From Aquirufa nivalisilvae (GTDB taxonomy: Bacteria; Bacteroidota; Bacteroidia; Cytophagales; Spirosomataceae): 64,000 nt of DNA. Every line of letters begins with the position of its first letter. Position 1 is the first letter of the stretch. The notes beneath the pieces are model-generated. The model ran no database searches. It was not told where the DNA came from and saw only the letters and a list, made by a program, of their open reading frames with translations. The stretch spans positions 310,001 through 374,000 of the forward strand of contig NZ_SEWX01000008.1 of the NCBI RefSeq assembly GCF_004307455.1, in the 5' to 3' direction. A program made the translations under genes and the position numbers. Shown here in pieces: positions 55,896-64,000 of this stretch.

Positions 55896-57224
55896 TTAGA
55901 CAAATCTGCCCAATAAATTTTCTAAATATTCTTGTTTACCTGATATCAATGCTGGCTCACCAATTTCAGTGGCAATTTGATATAAGTCTTCTAATTTCAA
56001 TTTGCCTTGCTCGAATTCAGCACCTTTACCTGAATCAAAACTAGCATAACGCGCTGCTTTCAATCGATCCATTTCTCCATGGGTCAGAATCTTATCAGCA
56101 ATCAATAAAGCACGAGCAATGGTATCCATGCCACCTACGTGAGCATAGAATAAATCAGCTGCATCCGTCGAATTTCTACGACGTTTTGCATCAAAGTTAA
56201 TTCCTCCACCAGCTAATCCACCTTGACGTAAAACAATAGCCATGGCTTCAGCCCATTCATAAATATCCGTCGGGAACTGATCTGTATCCCAACCATTTTG
56301 ATAGTCGCCACGATTTGCATCCAAAGAAGCTAACATACCATTATCTGAAGCCACTTGGCATTCATGGGCAAAAGTGTGACCCGCTAAAGTAGCGTGGTTA
56401 ACTTCTAGATTTAGGCCAAATTCTGACAATAAACCAAACTCTCTCAAGAATCCAATTACGGTTGCAGAATCATAATCGTATTGATGCTTTGTTGGCTCAC
56501 ATGGTTTTGGCTCAATAAAGAATTTACCAGTAAATCCATTTCTACGCGCATATTCTACACAGGTATGTAACATACGAGCAAAATGCTCACGCTCACGCTT
56601 CATGTCCGTATTTAATAATGACATATATCCTTCTCTACCTCCCCAGAAAACATAACCACGACCACCTAATTTGATGGTAGCATCAATGGCTGATTTCAAT
56701 TGTGCTCCAGCATGTGCCACTACTTCAAAATTGGGATTAGTAGATGCCCCATTCATGTAGCGTTCATTAGAAAACAAATTGGCTGTTCCCCAAAGTAATT
56801 GCACGCCACTTTCTGCTTGCTTCTTAGCAAAGATATCAGAGATAAATTCAACTCGACTAGTGAATTCTTTAGGATCAGTAGATTGATCAATAGCATCCAC
56901 ATCATGGAAACAATAAAATGGAGCTCCCATTTTAGTAATAAATTCAAAAGCGGCATCAGCCTTATCAGCAGCACGTTGACGTGGATCAGATGCTACATCC
57001 CATGGATAATGATGTGTCCCAGGTCCAAACGGATCAGAACCGTCTCCACAGAATGAGTGCCAATAAGCAATAGCAAAACGAAGGTGCTCCTTCATGGTTT
57101 TACCCGCTACTATTCTATTTTCATCATAGTAACGAAATGCTAAAGGATTGTCCGAATCTGCTCCTTCAAATTTAATTTTTTCGATGCCTTTGAAATATTC
57201 TTTTTGGCCTATAATCACACTCAT
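55896..57224 (-). CDS. xylA: xylose isomerase
   Basis: D-xylose/D-glucose isomerase of 442 aa, the long class II form. Active-site and metal residues are visible: the catalytic His and Asp in [11 protein letters not shown], the Trp/Gly region [15 protein letters not shown], the metal Glu and Lys in [18 protein letters not shown], and [16 protein letters not shown] with the His ligand. It converts xylose to xylulose in the cytoplasm; no xylulokinase or xylose transporter is adjacent. It is the first gene of a three-gene minus-strand operon, with a -7-like box upstream, and is divergent from the M1 peptidase gene. Confidence 0.97.
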   Translation of the reverse strand: MSVIIGQKEYFKGIEKIKFEGADSDNPLAFRYYDENRIVAGKTMKEHLRFAIAYWHSFCGDGSDPFGPGTHHYPWDVASDPRQRAADKADAAFEFITKMGAPFYCFHDVDAIDQSTDPKEFTSRVEFISDIFAKKQAESGVQLLWGTANLFSNERYMNGASTNPNFEVVAHAGAQLKSAIDATIKLGGRGYVFWGGREGYMSLLNTDMKREREHFARMLHTCVEYARRNGFTGKFFIEPKPCEPTKHQYDYDSATVIGFLREFGLLSEFGLNLEVNHATLAGHTFAHECQVASDNGMLASLDANRGDYQNGWDTDQFPTDIYEWAEAMAIVLRQGGLAGGGINFDAKRRRNSTDAADLFYAHVGGMDTIARALLIADKILTHGEMDRLKAARYASFDSGKGAEFEQGKLKLEDLYQIATEIGEPALISGKQEYLENLLGRFV

Positions 57225-57256
57225 GGTTCAACAGTTTAATTTATATCTATAAGCTT

Positions 57257-57264
57257 CAAAACTA
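57257..57264 (-). promoter_or_regulatory. candidate -7 box of the xylA operon
   Basis: On the minus strand TAGTTTTG (57264-57257) matches TAnnTTTG and lies 33 nt before the xylA ATG. The upstream -33 match is weak. Confidence 0.4.
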
Positions 57265-57373
57265 CAAAATCTACCCAAGACTAAAATAGCTATCTGTCTT
57301 TTTTTTTAGTCTATCCTGCCTAATAATAAACGAAGGCTTTCGAATAGATGAATAAAGAGTAAAATCTTTTTTC

Positions 57374-57381
57374 TATTTTTG
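57374..57381 (+). promoter_or_regulatory. candidate -7 box of the M1 peptidase gene
   Basis: TATTTTTG matches TAnnTTTG and ends 18 nt before the ATG at 57400. No TTG is found at the ideal -33 spacing. Confidence 0.35.
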
Positions 57382-57399
57382 AAAAAAAAGAGCTCATCA

Positions 57400-59757
57400 A
57401 TGACAAAAAAACTATTTTTCTTCCTCCTACTTGGACTTTTTGCTAGTCCCATTTTGGGTCAATCTCCCTCTGGAACTTACAATGCCAACAATCGATTCGA
57501 ACAATTAGAATCTATTCTACCTACGCCAAATAGTTATCGTACTGCCAGTGGTTCACCTGGTAAAGATTATTGGCAACAACGTGCAGATTACGATATCAAA
57601 GTAGAATTAGACGATATCAATAGAAAAATCACAGGTTCTGAAACCATTACGTATTTCAATAATTCGCCAGATGAATTACCCTATTTATGGTTGCAATTAG
57701 ACCAAAATCTATTTGAAAAAGGAGCTGCGGGAAGTACTACAAAAACAGGAGATATCAAAAATGGTATTTCAGCTTCTGCGTTTAAAGAGCTGACTGATCC
57801 TAAAAGTTATGGCTATAAAATTACTGCCGTAAAAGATATTAAGGGAAATGCGTTGCGCTATACAATTAATCAAACCATGATGCGTATCGACTTACCTACT
57901 CCGGTTAAATCGGGTGCTAGCGTAAGTTTTGCCATTGATTGGAATTACCTAATTACTGAATATTACGGTCGTTCAGGATATGAGTTTTTTGCCAAAGATG
58001 GTAATGCCAATTATTTCATCGCTCACTGGTTCCCTAGAATGGCCGTGTATAACGATGTTTACGGCTGGCAACACAAGCAGTTTTTAGGACAAGGTGAGTT
58101 TACATTAAACTTTGGAAACTATAAAGTAGCTATCACAGCACCTAATGATATGGTCGTAGGTGCAGGTGGAGAATTATTGAATCCTAACCAAGTGATGACA
58201 GCGACCCAATTAAAACGTTGGGATAAGGCCAAAACAGCCACTCGTCCGATTGAAATTGTCAATCAAGAAGAAGCTGAATCTGCTGAAAAAGGAAAACCAA
58301 CGGGTAAGAAAACCTGGATTTACAAGGCAGACAATGTACGTGATTTTGCATTCACGGCTTCACGTAAATTCATTTGGGACGCTATGCAAGTGGATGTAGA
58401 AGGTAAAAAAGTTTGGGCGATGTCCTATTATTCTAAAGAGGGAAATCCGCTTTGGGGTAAATATTCTACGATGGTAGTGGCACATACTTTACGCTCGTAT
58501 TCTAAAAGAACCGTTGCATATCCATATCCGGTAGCTATTTCATGTCATGCTACATTAGGCGGCGGTATGGAATACCCAATGATCTCCTTCAATGGCGGTC
58601 GTCCTGAAACCGATGGTACTTATTCAGAAAATGTAAAGAATGGTATGATTGGGGTTATTATTCACGAAGTTGGGCATAATTTCTTCCCAATGATCATCAA
58701 TTCAGATGAGAGACAATGGTCATGGATGGATGAGGGTTTAAATACGTTCTGCCAATATTTAGCTGAACAGGAATGGGATCGTAATTTCCCAGCGAGAAGA
58801 GGAGAAGCACAAAGCATTGTTCCTTACATGCGTTTGGATTCCAAAAATCAGGTACCTGTCATGGCGAACTCTGAAAACATCATGGATTTTGGAAACAATG
58901 CCTACGCTAAACCTGCTGCGGCTTTGAACATATTGCGCGAAACCGTGATGGGTCGTGAATTGTTTGATTATGCCTTCAAAGAATATGCTCGTCGCTGGGC
59001 ATTCAAACAACCTTATCCAGCTGATTTCTTCCGTACCTTAGAAGATGCTTCTGGAGTAGATTTAGATTGGTTCTGGAGAGGTTGGTTCTATGGAACCGAG
59101 CCAGTAAATCAGTCGATTGAAACGGTGGATTGGTATGGCATCGATAACCAAGATCCTATAGCCAAAAAAGCGAAAGACAAAGCAGATTTTACGGCTAAAA
59201 GAGAAACTATTTCGAATATCCGCAATAAAACAGATATCAAAGAAACGGTGGTGGAAAAAGAACCTGATATGAAGGACTTTTACAACAGTTATGACCGTTT
59301 TGCTACTTCGGATGCAGAAAAGAAAAAATACCAAGATTACTTAGCTTCATTATCCGATGATGAGCGCAAATTGGTAGCTGAAGGAAAGAATTTCTACGTC
59401 GTTAATTTCAAAAATAAAGGAGGATTACCGATGCCAGTTATCGTAAAATTAACCTTTGAAGATGGAACGGAAGAAGTTCTTCGTTTCCCAGCAGAAATCT
59501 GGCGTTTGAATGATGTACAAGCGAAGAAAATCATCCCTACAAGTAAAAAGGTAGCGAAATGGACACTTGATCCTTACTATGAAATCGCTGATATTGATAC
59601 AGATGATAATGCATTCCCACGTGAACCTGTTCAACCTACACGTGTTCAGCTGTTCAAAGCTCAGCCAAGAAGCTATGGTGCTGGTCAAGCTAACCCGATG
59701 CAAGAGGCACAAAATGCCAAAAAAGCAGCTGGAGCAGTTACAGGATCTAAAAACTAA
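57400..59757 (+). CDS. exported M1 family zinc metallopeptidase
   Basis: A gluzincin aminopeptidase of 785 aa. The ATG at 57400 starts a signal peptide (MTKKLFFFLLLGLFASPILG); the frame to 57379 adds a TTG leader. The N-terminal M1 domain has DYDIKVELDDINRKITGSET; the substrate-anchoring motif, usually GAMEN, is here GGGMEYPMISF. The zinc site is HEVGHNFFPMI (first His at residue 422) with the third ligand Glu in WMDEGLNTFCQYLAEQEW. A long C-terminal region with Lys/Glu-rich segments (about residues 590-785) has no clear assignment. The family trims peptides from the N-terminus. It is a single-gene unit ended by a bidirectional terminator. Confidence 0.92.
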   Translation: MTKKLFFFLLLGLFASPILGQSPSGTYNANNRFEQLESILPTPNSYRTASGSPGKDYWQQRADYDIKVELDDINRKITGSETITYFNNSPDELPYLWLQLDQNLFEKGAAGSTTKTGDIKNGISASAFKELTDPKSYGYKITAVKDIKGNALRYTINQTMMRIDLPTPVKSGASVSFAIDWNYLITEYYGRSGYEFFAKDGNANYFIAHWFPRMAVYNDVYGWQHKQFLGQGEFTLNFGNYKVAITAPNDMVVGAGGELLNPNQVMTATQLKRWDKAKTATRPIEIVNQEEAESAEKGKPTGKKTWIYKADNVRDFAFTASRKFIWDAMQVDVEGKKVWAMSYYSKEGNPLWGKYSTMVVAHTLRSYSKRTVAYPYPVAISCHATLGGGMEYPMISFNGGRPETDGTYSENVKNGMIGVIIHEVGHNFFPMIINSDERQWSWMDEGLNTFCQYLAEQEWDRNFPARRGEAQSIVPYMRLDSKNQVPVMANSENIMDFGNNAYAKPAAALNILRETVMGRELFDYAFKEYARRWAFKQPYPADFFRTLEDASGVDLDWFWRGWFYGTEPVNQSIETVDWYGIDNQDPIAKKAKDKADFTAKRETISNIRNKTDIKETVVEKEPDMKDFYNSYDRFATSDAEKKKYQDYLASLSDDERKLVAEGKNFYVVNFKNKGGLPMPVIVKLTFEDGTEEVLRFPAEIWRLNDVQAKKIIPTSKKVAKWTLDPYYEIADIDTDDNAFPREPVQPTRVQLFKAQPRSYGAGQANPMQEAQNAKKAAGAVTGSKN

Positions 59758-59776
59758 TTTTCCCTGTGGATCAATA

Positions 59777-59808
59777 AAAAATGTCAACCTCGAAAGGTTG
59801 ACATTTTT
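59777..59808. terminator. bidirectional intrinsic terminator
   Basis: AAAAATGTCAACCT (59777-59790), loop CGAA, AGGTTGACATTTTT (59795-59808), a perfect 14-bp stem between the convergent M1 peptidase and crtB genes. Confidence 0.92.
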
Positions 59809-59833
59809 GTTAATAAGCAATTCTCCTTGAGAT

Positions 59834-60664
59834 TTAAACTAAGCCACATTTCATTTTAATAAATATCAACAACTTCTCTCGATCGGGAACACGAACGCGT
59901 TCAGCCTTGATTTGTTCAAGAGGTGCCCGTTTAATTCTTTCGAATAATTTGGTATAATATAAATAAGCTAAAAGCACCCCTTTTCTCGCTTCCAAAGGTA
60001 GTCGATTTATTCCCCTCAAACCCGCATCAAAATCCAATTGAATATCGGCCTCTATCTCTTTTTTATCTTTTTCCGTCATGTTCAAATAATCGATTCCTGG
60101 GAAATACACCCTTCCTCGCTCATCAAAATCAGACTTAATATCACGTAAAAAATTAATTTTTTGAAAGGCTGACCCTAATGCACATGCATCCGACTTCAAG
60201 GCATTGTATTGGGATTTATCTCCTTGACAAAAAACATGTAAACACATCAATCCCACCACTTCTGCTGAACCATATATATACCGTTTATAGCCTGCTTCAT
60301 CATAGTGAGTTTCAAACAAATCAAGCTCCATGGAATACAAAAAGGCATCCACTAACTCTTGCTCCATTTCAAATTCATGATAAACACGTTGGAATGATTC
60401 CAAAATTGGATTTAAACTGATTTTTTCCTCTAAAGCCCAATAGGTATCCTGTTTAAATCTATCAAATAGAACCTTTTTATCGTGCTGATGAAACGTATCG
60501 ACAATTTCATCCGCCAAACGAACAAATCCATAAATCGCATATATTGGATCATGAAACCGACTAGACAAGGTCTTAATTCCAGATGAAAAAGAAGTAGAAT
60601 AGGCATTGGTCAGCAATTTGGAACATGCCAAAGAAACGCGCTGATATAAATCTATCTGGGTCAT
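59834..60664 (-). CDS. crtB: phytoene synthase (squalene/phytoene synthase family)
   Basis: A 276-aa prenyl-condensing enzyme that joins two geranylgeranyl diphosphates into phytoene, the entry to carotenoids. The substrate site YSTSFSSGIKTL and the two Asp-rich motifs (VRLADEIVD and FLRDIKSDFDERGRVYFP) are intact. The crtI gene ends one base upstream, so the two form a coupled crtI-crtB unit, with an ECF sigma factor further upstream. Squalene synthase is the alternative in this family; the crtI neighbour makes phytoene more likely. Confidence 0.95.
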   Translation of the reverse strand: MTQIDLYQRVSLACSKLLTNAYSTSFSSGIKTLSSRFHDPIYAIYGFVRLADEIVDTFHQHDKKVLFDRFKQDTYWALEEKISLNPILESFQRVYHEFEMEQELVDAFLYSMELDLFETHYDEAGYKRYIYGSAEVVGLMCLHVFCQGDKSQYNALKSDACALGSAFQKINFLRDIKSDFDERGRVYFPGIDYLNMTEKDKKEIEADIQLDFDAGLRGINRLPLEARKGVLLAYLYYTKLFERIKRAPLEQIKAERVRVPDREKLLIFIKMKCGLV

Positions 60665-60665
60665 G

Positions 60666-62141
60666 CTATTTTCTTAGGGATTTATCTACTTCATTGGCAA
60701 CCACCAATCCTGAAATTAAGGATGGGGGTACTCCTGGACCAGGTACAGTCAACTGGCCTGTATAATATAAATTATCTAGTTTTTTATTTTTCAAACTAGG
60801 CTTTAAAATAGCAGTTTGGAATAAAGTATTGGCTAATCCATAGGCATTCCCTTTAAATGCATGGTAATCCGACATAAAATCTTGATGGGCATAAGAGCGC
60901 TTATACACAATAAAATCCCGAATATTTTCGCCACAATAAGCTTCCAAGCGATCCATTAACTGATGAAAATACTTTTCTCTTTGAGCATCGGTATCTTCTA
61001 AATCAGGGGCCACAGGTATCAACAAAAAGACATTTTCACAGCCTTCTGGCGCGACAGATGGGTCTGTTACAGATGGTGCGCTGGCATAAAACAAGGGGTC
61101 TGAAGGCCAAGAAGGATCGGTATAAATTTCATGTGAATGAACTGAAAAATCTCGGTCAAAAAATAAGTTATGATGTTTTAGCTTAGGTAAACGCTTGGAT
61201 ATCCCTAAATAAAACAACAAAGAGGAAGGAGCCATGACACGTTTATCCCAATATTCCTCGGAATAATTTCTAAAGTCATCTCCTAATAATTGCTCAACCC
61301 AATGGTAATCCGCGCTAGCAACCACCATATCCGCCTCAATTAATCCTTTTGCAGTCTTGACTGCCCGCACATGTTTATTGACAATCTCAAAACCTGTCAC
61401 CTCGGTGTTATAGGTAAACTTCACATGCTTTTCTTCGGCCAAAGCCACCATGCCATTCACAATTTGATGCATCCCTCCCATGGGATACCATGTTCCCATG
61501 GTTATTTCAGCAAAATTCATCAGGCTATACATAGCAGGTGTATTTTGCGAAATAGCTCCCAAAAATAGAATTGGGAATTCCATTAACTTTAACAGGGTAC
61601 TTGACTTAAAAAACTTACGAATATGCTTGTAAAAAGAAGAAAAGACATCCATTCTTATGGCATCAATCAACAATTTTACGCTTAAAAACTCCGTAATTTT
61701 AACAGAAGGACGCCAAACAAAATCCTGAATACCTACGCGGTATTTATAAGCTGCTTGTTTTAAAAACTTATCCAATTGACTGGAAGCACCTTCCTCATAA
61801 GATTCAAACAGTGTTTTAATTCCCTCCAAATCTGCAGGAATATCAATGACTTCTGATTCTGATAATATGACGGAATAAGATGGATCTAAACGTTTCAGCT
61901 CATAATAATCGGAAGGTTTTTTACCAAATTTACCGAAATAGGTTTCAAAAACATCTGGCATCCAGTACCAGCTTGGCCCCATATCAAAAACAAATCCACC
62001 TTCTCTGAAAACGCGAGCTCTACCACCAGGTTCCGCATTTTTTTCCAACACATGAACATCATATCCCTTTTCGGCTAATGCAGTAGCTGCAGAAATTCCT
62101 GAAAATCCAGCACCTATAACAATCACCTTTTTCTTTTTCAT
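60666..62141 (-). CDS. crtI: phytoene desaturase
   Basis: An FAD-dependent desaturase of 491 aa from the ATG at 62141 (62150 is a possible alternative). The dinucleotide motif VIVIGAGFSGISAATALAEKG opens the protein, followed by the typical VLEKNAEPGGRARVFREGGFVFDMGPSWYWMPDVF. The carotenoid-desaturase C-terminal signature is NLYYTGQLTVPGPGVPPSLISGL. It introduces double bonds into phytoene, giving neurosporene or lycopene. No downstream cyclase, hydroxylase or ketolase is in the window, so the final pigment is not shown. A terminator and the ECF sigma gene lie upstream on the same strand. Confidence 0.95.
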   Translation of the reverse strand: MKKKKVIVIGAGFSGISAATALAEKGYDVHVLEKNAEPGGRARVFREGGFVFDMGPSWYWMPDVFETYFGKFGKKPSDYYELKRLDPSYSVILSESEVIDIPADLEGIKTLFESYEEGASSQLDKFLKQAAYKYRVGIQDFVWRPSVKITEFLSVKLLIDAIRMDVFSSFYKHIRKFFKSSTLLKLMEFPILFLGAISQNTPAMYSLMNFAEITMGTWYPMGGMHQIVNGMVALAEEKHVKFTYNTEVTGFEIVNKHVRAVKTAKGLIEADMVVASADYHWVEQLLGDDFRNYSEEYWDKRVMAPSSLLFYLGISKRLPKLKHHNLFFDRDFSVHSHEIYTDPSWPSDPLFYASAPSVTDPSVAPEGCENVFLLIPVAPDLEDTDAQREKYFHQLMDRLEAYCGENIRDFIVYKRSYAHQDFMSDYHAFKGNAYGLANTLFQTAILKPSLKNKKLDNLYYTGQLTVPGPGVPPSLISGLVVANEVDKSLRK

Positions 62142-62199
62142 TCTATCCATTGATTCGAACCTAAACAAATATAACCATCTTTTGAAAGAGCTTAGCAGA

Positions 62200-62229
62200 C
62201 TAAAAGAAAAAGCCAGACAAAATCTGACT
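62200..62229 (-). terminator. probable terminator after the ECF sigma gene
   Basis: On the minus strand AGTCAGA (62229-62223), loop TTTTG, TCTGGCT (62217-62211), then TTTTTCTTTTA. One G-U pair. It would partly separate the sigma gene transcript from crtI. Confidence 0.65.
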
Positions 62230-62277
62230 TTTTACTTGTTTCTTCTGTTAACCAAAAAACTAATCAATTCTGAAATT

Positions 62278-62781
62278 TTAAGCGTACATGTGTAATTTTT
62301 TCTTTAACTCTTTACGAGCAATGTGAATTCGGTTTTTCACAGTTCCAATGGGTAGATCCAATTCTTCCGAAATCTCGTGGTACTTAAATCCGCGAAAATA
62401 CATCAAGAAAGGTAATCGATACATTTCGTCTGTTTGGTCTAAAGCTTTTTCCAAATCTTCTCGAACAAACTCGCTCAATGCTCCATTGAATTGTAAAGAT
62501 TCTTGTGAGTTGATGAAGTGTAAATTATCAGTGGTGTCGATAAATGTATTTCTACGAACCATACGCTGATATTGCGTGATGAACGTGTTTTTCATGATGG
62601 TAAACAACCAAGCTTTTAAATTGGTCCCTTCTGCATACTTTTCACGATTGGAATATGCCTTCACCAAAGTATCCTGAACTAAATCATTGGCATCATCCAT
62701 GTCTTTTGTTAAACGTAATGCAAAGGGTTTCAAAAACTTAGAAAAGCTTCCAACCTGATACGTAAATTCAAGAGCTGTCAT
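62278..62781 (-). CDS. ECF-type RNA polymerase sigma factor
   Basis: A 167-aa sigma-70 family factor of the extracytoplasmic-function class, holding only regions 2 and 4. Region 2: RLTKDMDDANDLVQDTLVKA and GTNLKAWLFTIMKNTFI; region 4: YRLPFLMYFRGFKYHEISEE and LPIGTVKNRIHIARKELKKK, a helix-turn-helix for the -35 element. The ATG at 62781 is used; the longer frame to 62829 adds a hydrophobic leader not normal for the family. There is no anti-sigma gene next to it. ECF sigma-crtI-crtB is a recurrent order in Bacteroidota and suggests light- or stress-dependent carotenoid control, not shown by sequence. Confidence 0.93.
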   Translation of the reverse strand: MTALEFTYQVGSFSKFLKPFALRLTKDMDDANDLVQDTLVKAYSNREKYAEGTNLKAWLFTIMKNTFITQYQRMVRRNTFIDTTDNLHFINSQESLQFNGALSEFVREDLEKALDQTDEMYRLPFLMYFRGFKYHEISEELDLPIGTVKNRIHIARKELKKKLHMYA

Positions 62782-62977
62782 AAACGTTGTGTTTGTTTTG
62801 TTTAACAAATTTATAAAAAGATTAAACAAAACAAATTATTATTTAAAAAAATTATCGTTGCAACACTCGAAGTGGTCGTCCGAAAAAGCTCAATCATCGG
62901 TTATCTGTTGATACAATTGGGCAAAAAAATAAATTGAGTGTATATTTAAATCCCCATCTGAAATAGATGGCATTCGC

Positions 62978-64000
62978 ATGAAATTAAAATCCCAGATATT
63001 ATTTTTCTTCCTGCTGCTACTTTTTCACGAATCTTATTCGCAGAAAAACTGCTTTTGTACCCTGCAAGGAAAAGTATCCTCGATGGAAAACCGCGAAAAA
63101 ATCAAAGGTGCTTATGTCTATCTTAAAGGCACCAATTTTGCAGTGCAAACAGACTCTCTTGGCTTTTTCTCTCTCAAAAAAATATGCCCAGGCTCTTACA
63201 CATTAGTATGTGAGATGAGCAGTTATGACCCCGTAGAAATCAAGGTTAACCTCAGCAATCAACACGAAGAAAACATCGCTCTGCACGTACATGATGAACA
63301 TTTGCAAGAAGTTGTAGTCAGCGGCAAAAGAAATGAAACCAGCGCTCAGATGCGTGGTTCCCTGAGTGCCGAAGAAAGAAAAGAAAGAGATGGTTTGAAC
63401 CTAGGTGAAATGTTAAAAGGTATTTCTGGAGTTCAGAGTTTACAAACAGGCAGTACCATTTCCAAACCTGTCATCCATGGCATGCACTCAAGTCGAGTAA
63501 TCATTCTAAATCAAGGTGTACGCCAAGAGGGGCAAAACTGGGGAAGTGAACACGCTCCCGAAGTAGATCCATTCGTTAGCAAAAATATTCAAGTCATCAA
63601 AGGGCCGGCAGGATTGCGCTATGGGGGTGATGCTATCGGAGGTATTGTCATGCTAGAGCCGAATGCACTCCCAGACACCAATGGAATAAAAGGAGAACTA
63701 CAAAGTATATACTTTACCAATGGACGCCAATGGGTAGGCTCTGGAAGTGTAGAAGGAGGATTTAAAGGGGGCAAAGGTTGGGGATGGCGAGTTCAAGGAA
63801 CCTTAAAAAATGGTGGAAATATTCATTCAGCCAACTATTATTTAGCCAACACGGGAGTTCAAGAACAAAATTTTTCAACGCAAATTGGATACAAATCTCG
63901 TCAATTCGGGGCCGATTTATTCTACAGTAGATTCCATACAGTTATAGGTATATTTTTGGGCTCACATATTGGAAATGTAAATGATTTAGAAAGATCCATT
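62978..64000 (+). CDS. TonB-dependent receptor with carboxypeptidase-like N-domain (partial)
   Basis: The frame from the ATG at 62978 stays open to the right edge (341 codons), so only the N-terminal part is seen. Signal peptide MKLKSQILFFFLLLLFHESYSQ; a carboxypeptidase-regulatory-like domain (TLQGKVSSMENREKIKGAYV to about residue 110); a possible TonB-box region around LQEVVVSG; and a plug domain with NLGEMLKGISGVQSLQTGST, KPVIHGMHSSRVIILNQGV, GSEHAPEVDPF, IQVIKGPAGLRYGGDAIGG. The GSEHAPEVDPF phrase is shared by receptors of the ZnuD-like/metal-associated group in my recollection; the ligand is not proven. It is divergent from the ECF sigma gene. Confidence 0.88.
   Translation, partial: MKLKSQILFFFLLLLFHESYSQKNCFCTLQGKVSSMENREKIKGAYVYLKGTNFAVQTDSLGFFSLKKICPGSYTLVCEMSSYDPVEIKVNLSNQHEENIALHVHDEHLQEVVVSGKRNETSAQMRGSLSAEERKERDGLNLGEMLKGISGVQSLQTGSTISKPVIHGMHSSRVIILNQGVRQEGQNWGSEHAPEVDPFVSKNIQVIKGPAGLRYGGDAIGGIVMLEPNALPDTNGIKGELQSIYFTNGRQWVGSGSVEGGFKGGKGWGWRVQGTLKNGGNIHSANYYLANTGVQEQNFSTQIGYKSRQFGADLFYSRFHTVIGIFLGSHIGNVNDLERSI

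Noticed and set aside
1-64000. tRNA, rRNA, CRISPR, insertion sequence or prophage
   Set aside because: Reading all intergenic gaps, I saw no cloverleaf-like tRNA, no spaced direct repeats, no transposase or integrase gene, and no phage structural gene. A tRNAscan or Infernal run was not possible, so small RNAs may have been missed.

Overview
The window is an AT-rich chromosomal segment of a Bacteroidota bacterium, most likely a pigmented aerobic member of the Cytophagales (order-level placement is inference). The signs are a type IX secretion (T9SS) type B cargo protein paired with a PorP/SprF protein, several promoter-like TAnnTTTG boxes, few Shine-Dalgarno sequences, a GT3-type glycogen synthase, a FadN-type beta-oxidation fusion, TonB-dependent receptors and an ECF sigma/crtI/crtB carotenoid cluster. 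No phage, insertion sequence, CRISPR array, rRNA or tRNA was seen. The content is almost entirely core or lineage-typical, and I found no strong candidate for a wholly new defence or mobile system.

Layout, left third (1-20.6 kb): the C-terminus of an unidentified protein; an M28 peptidase divergent from gcvP (glycine cleavage P-protein); a fadN-fadA beta-oxidation pair; ornithine aminotransferase; rho followed one base later by a DOPA-dioxygenase-like gene; an overlapping bioF-bioD-bioA operon; a GMC oxidoreductase with a small NTF2-like secreted protein; a HupE/UreJ-like membrane protein; the ribonucleotide reductase small subunit; and a small putative outer-membrane protein.

Middle third (20.6-43.6 kb): uvrA with a nuoN-type gene 9 nt behind it; a long PurF-like paralogue with a near-consensus Bacteroidota promoter; a 942-residue T9SS type B protein divergent from a PorP/SprF gene; an outer-membrane SLBB/Wza-like exporter with a Wzz-like partner; the rimP-nusA-infB translation/transcription operon on the minus strand, with a terminator-like hairpin in its leader; fabI; a DUF4833 protein; and a BtuB-like TonB receptor under a cobalamin riboswitch.

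Right third (43.6-64 kb): tag, a polyprenol-phosphate-mannose-synthase-like glycosyltransferase and hemJ in a tight row; smpB; a penicillin acylase/membrane protein/OmpH-Skp row; an asparaginase-like Ntn hydrolase and glycogen synthase; an unusual xylA/GH106-like/AlkD operon; an M1 metallopeptidase; crtB and crtI with an ECF sigma factor; and the start of another TonB-dependent receptor that runs off the window.

The most notable non-coding structure is a family of near-identical 33-nt palindromes built from a 15-nt half-site (AACGCTGTCAAGGTT). Four copies lie between genes. In one (5131-5163) the two halves are swapped inside-out, and two copies bracket a 201-bp interval next to the btuB gene. 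A second palindrome/tandem-repeat cluster lies at 8971-9060.
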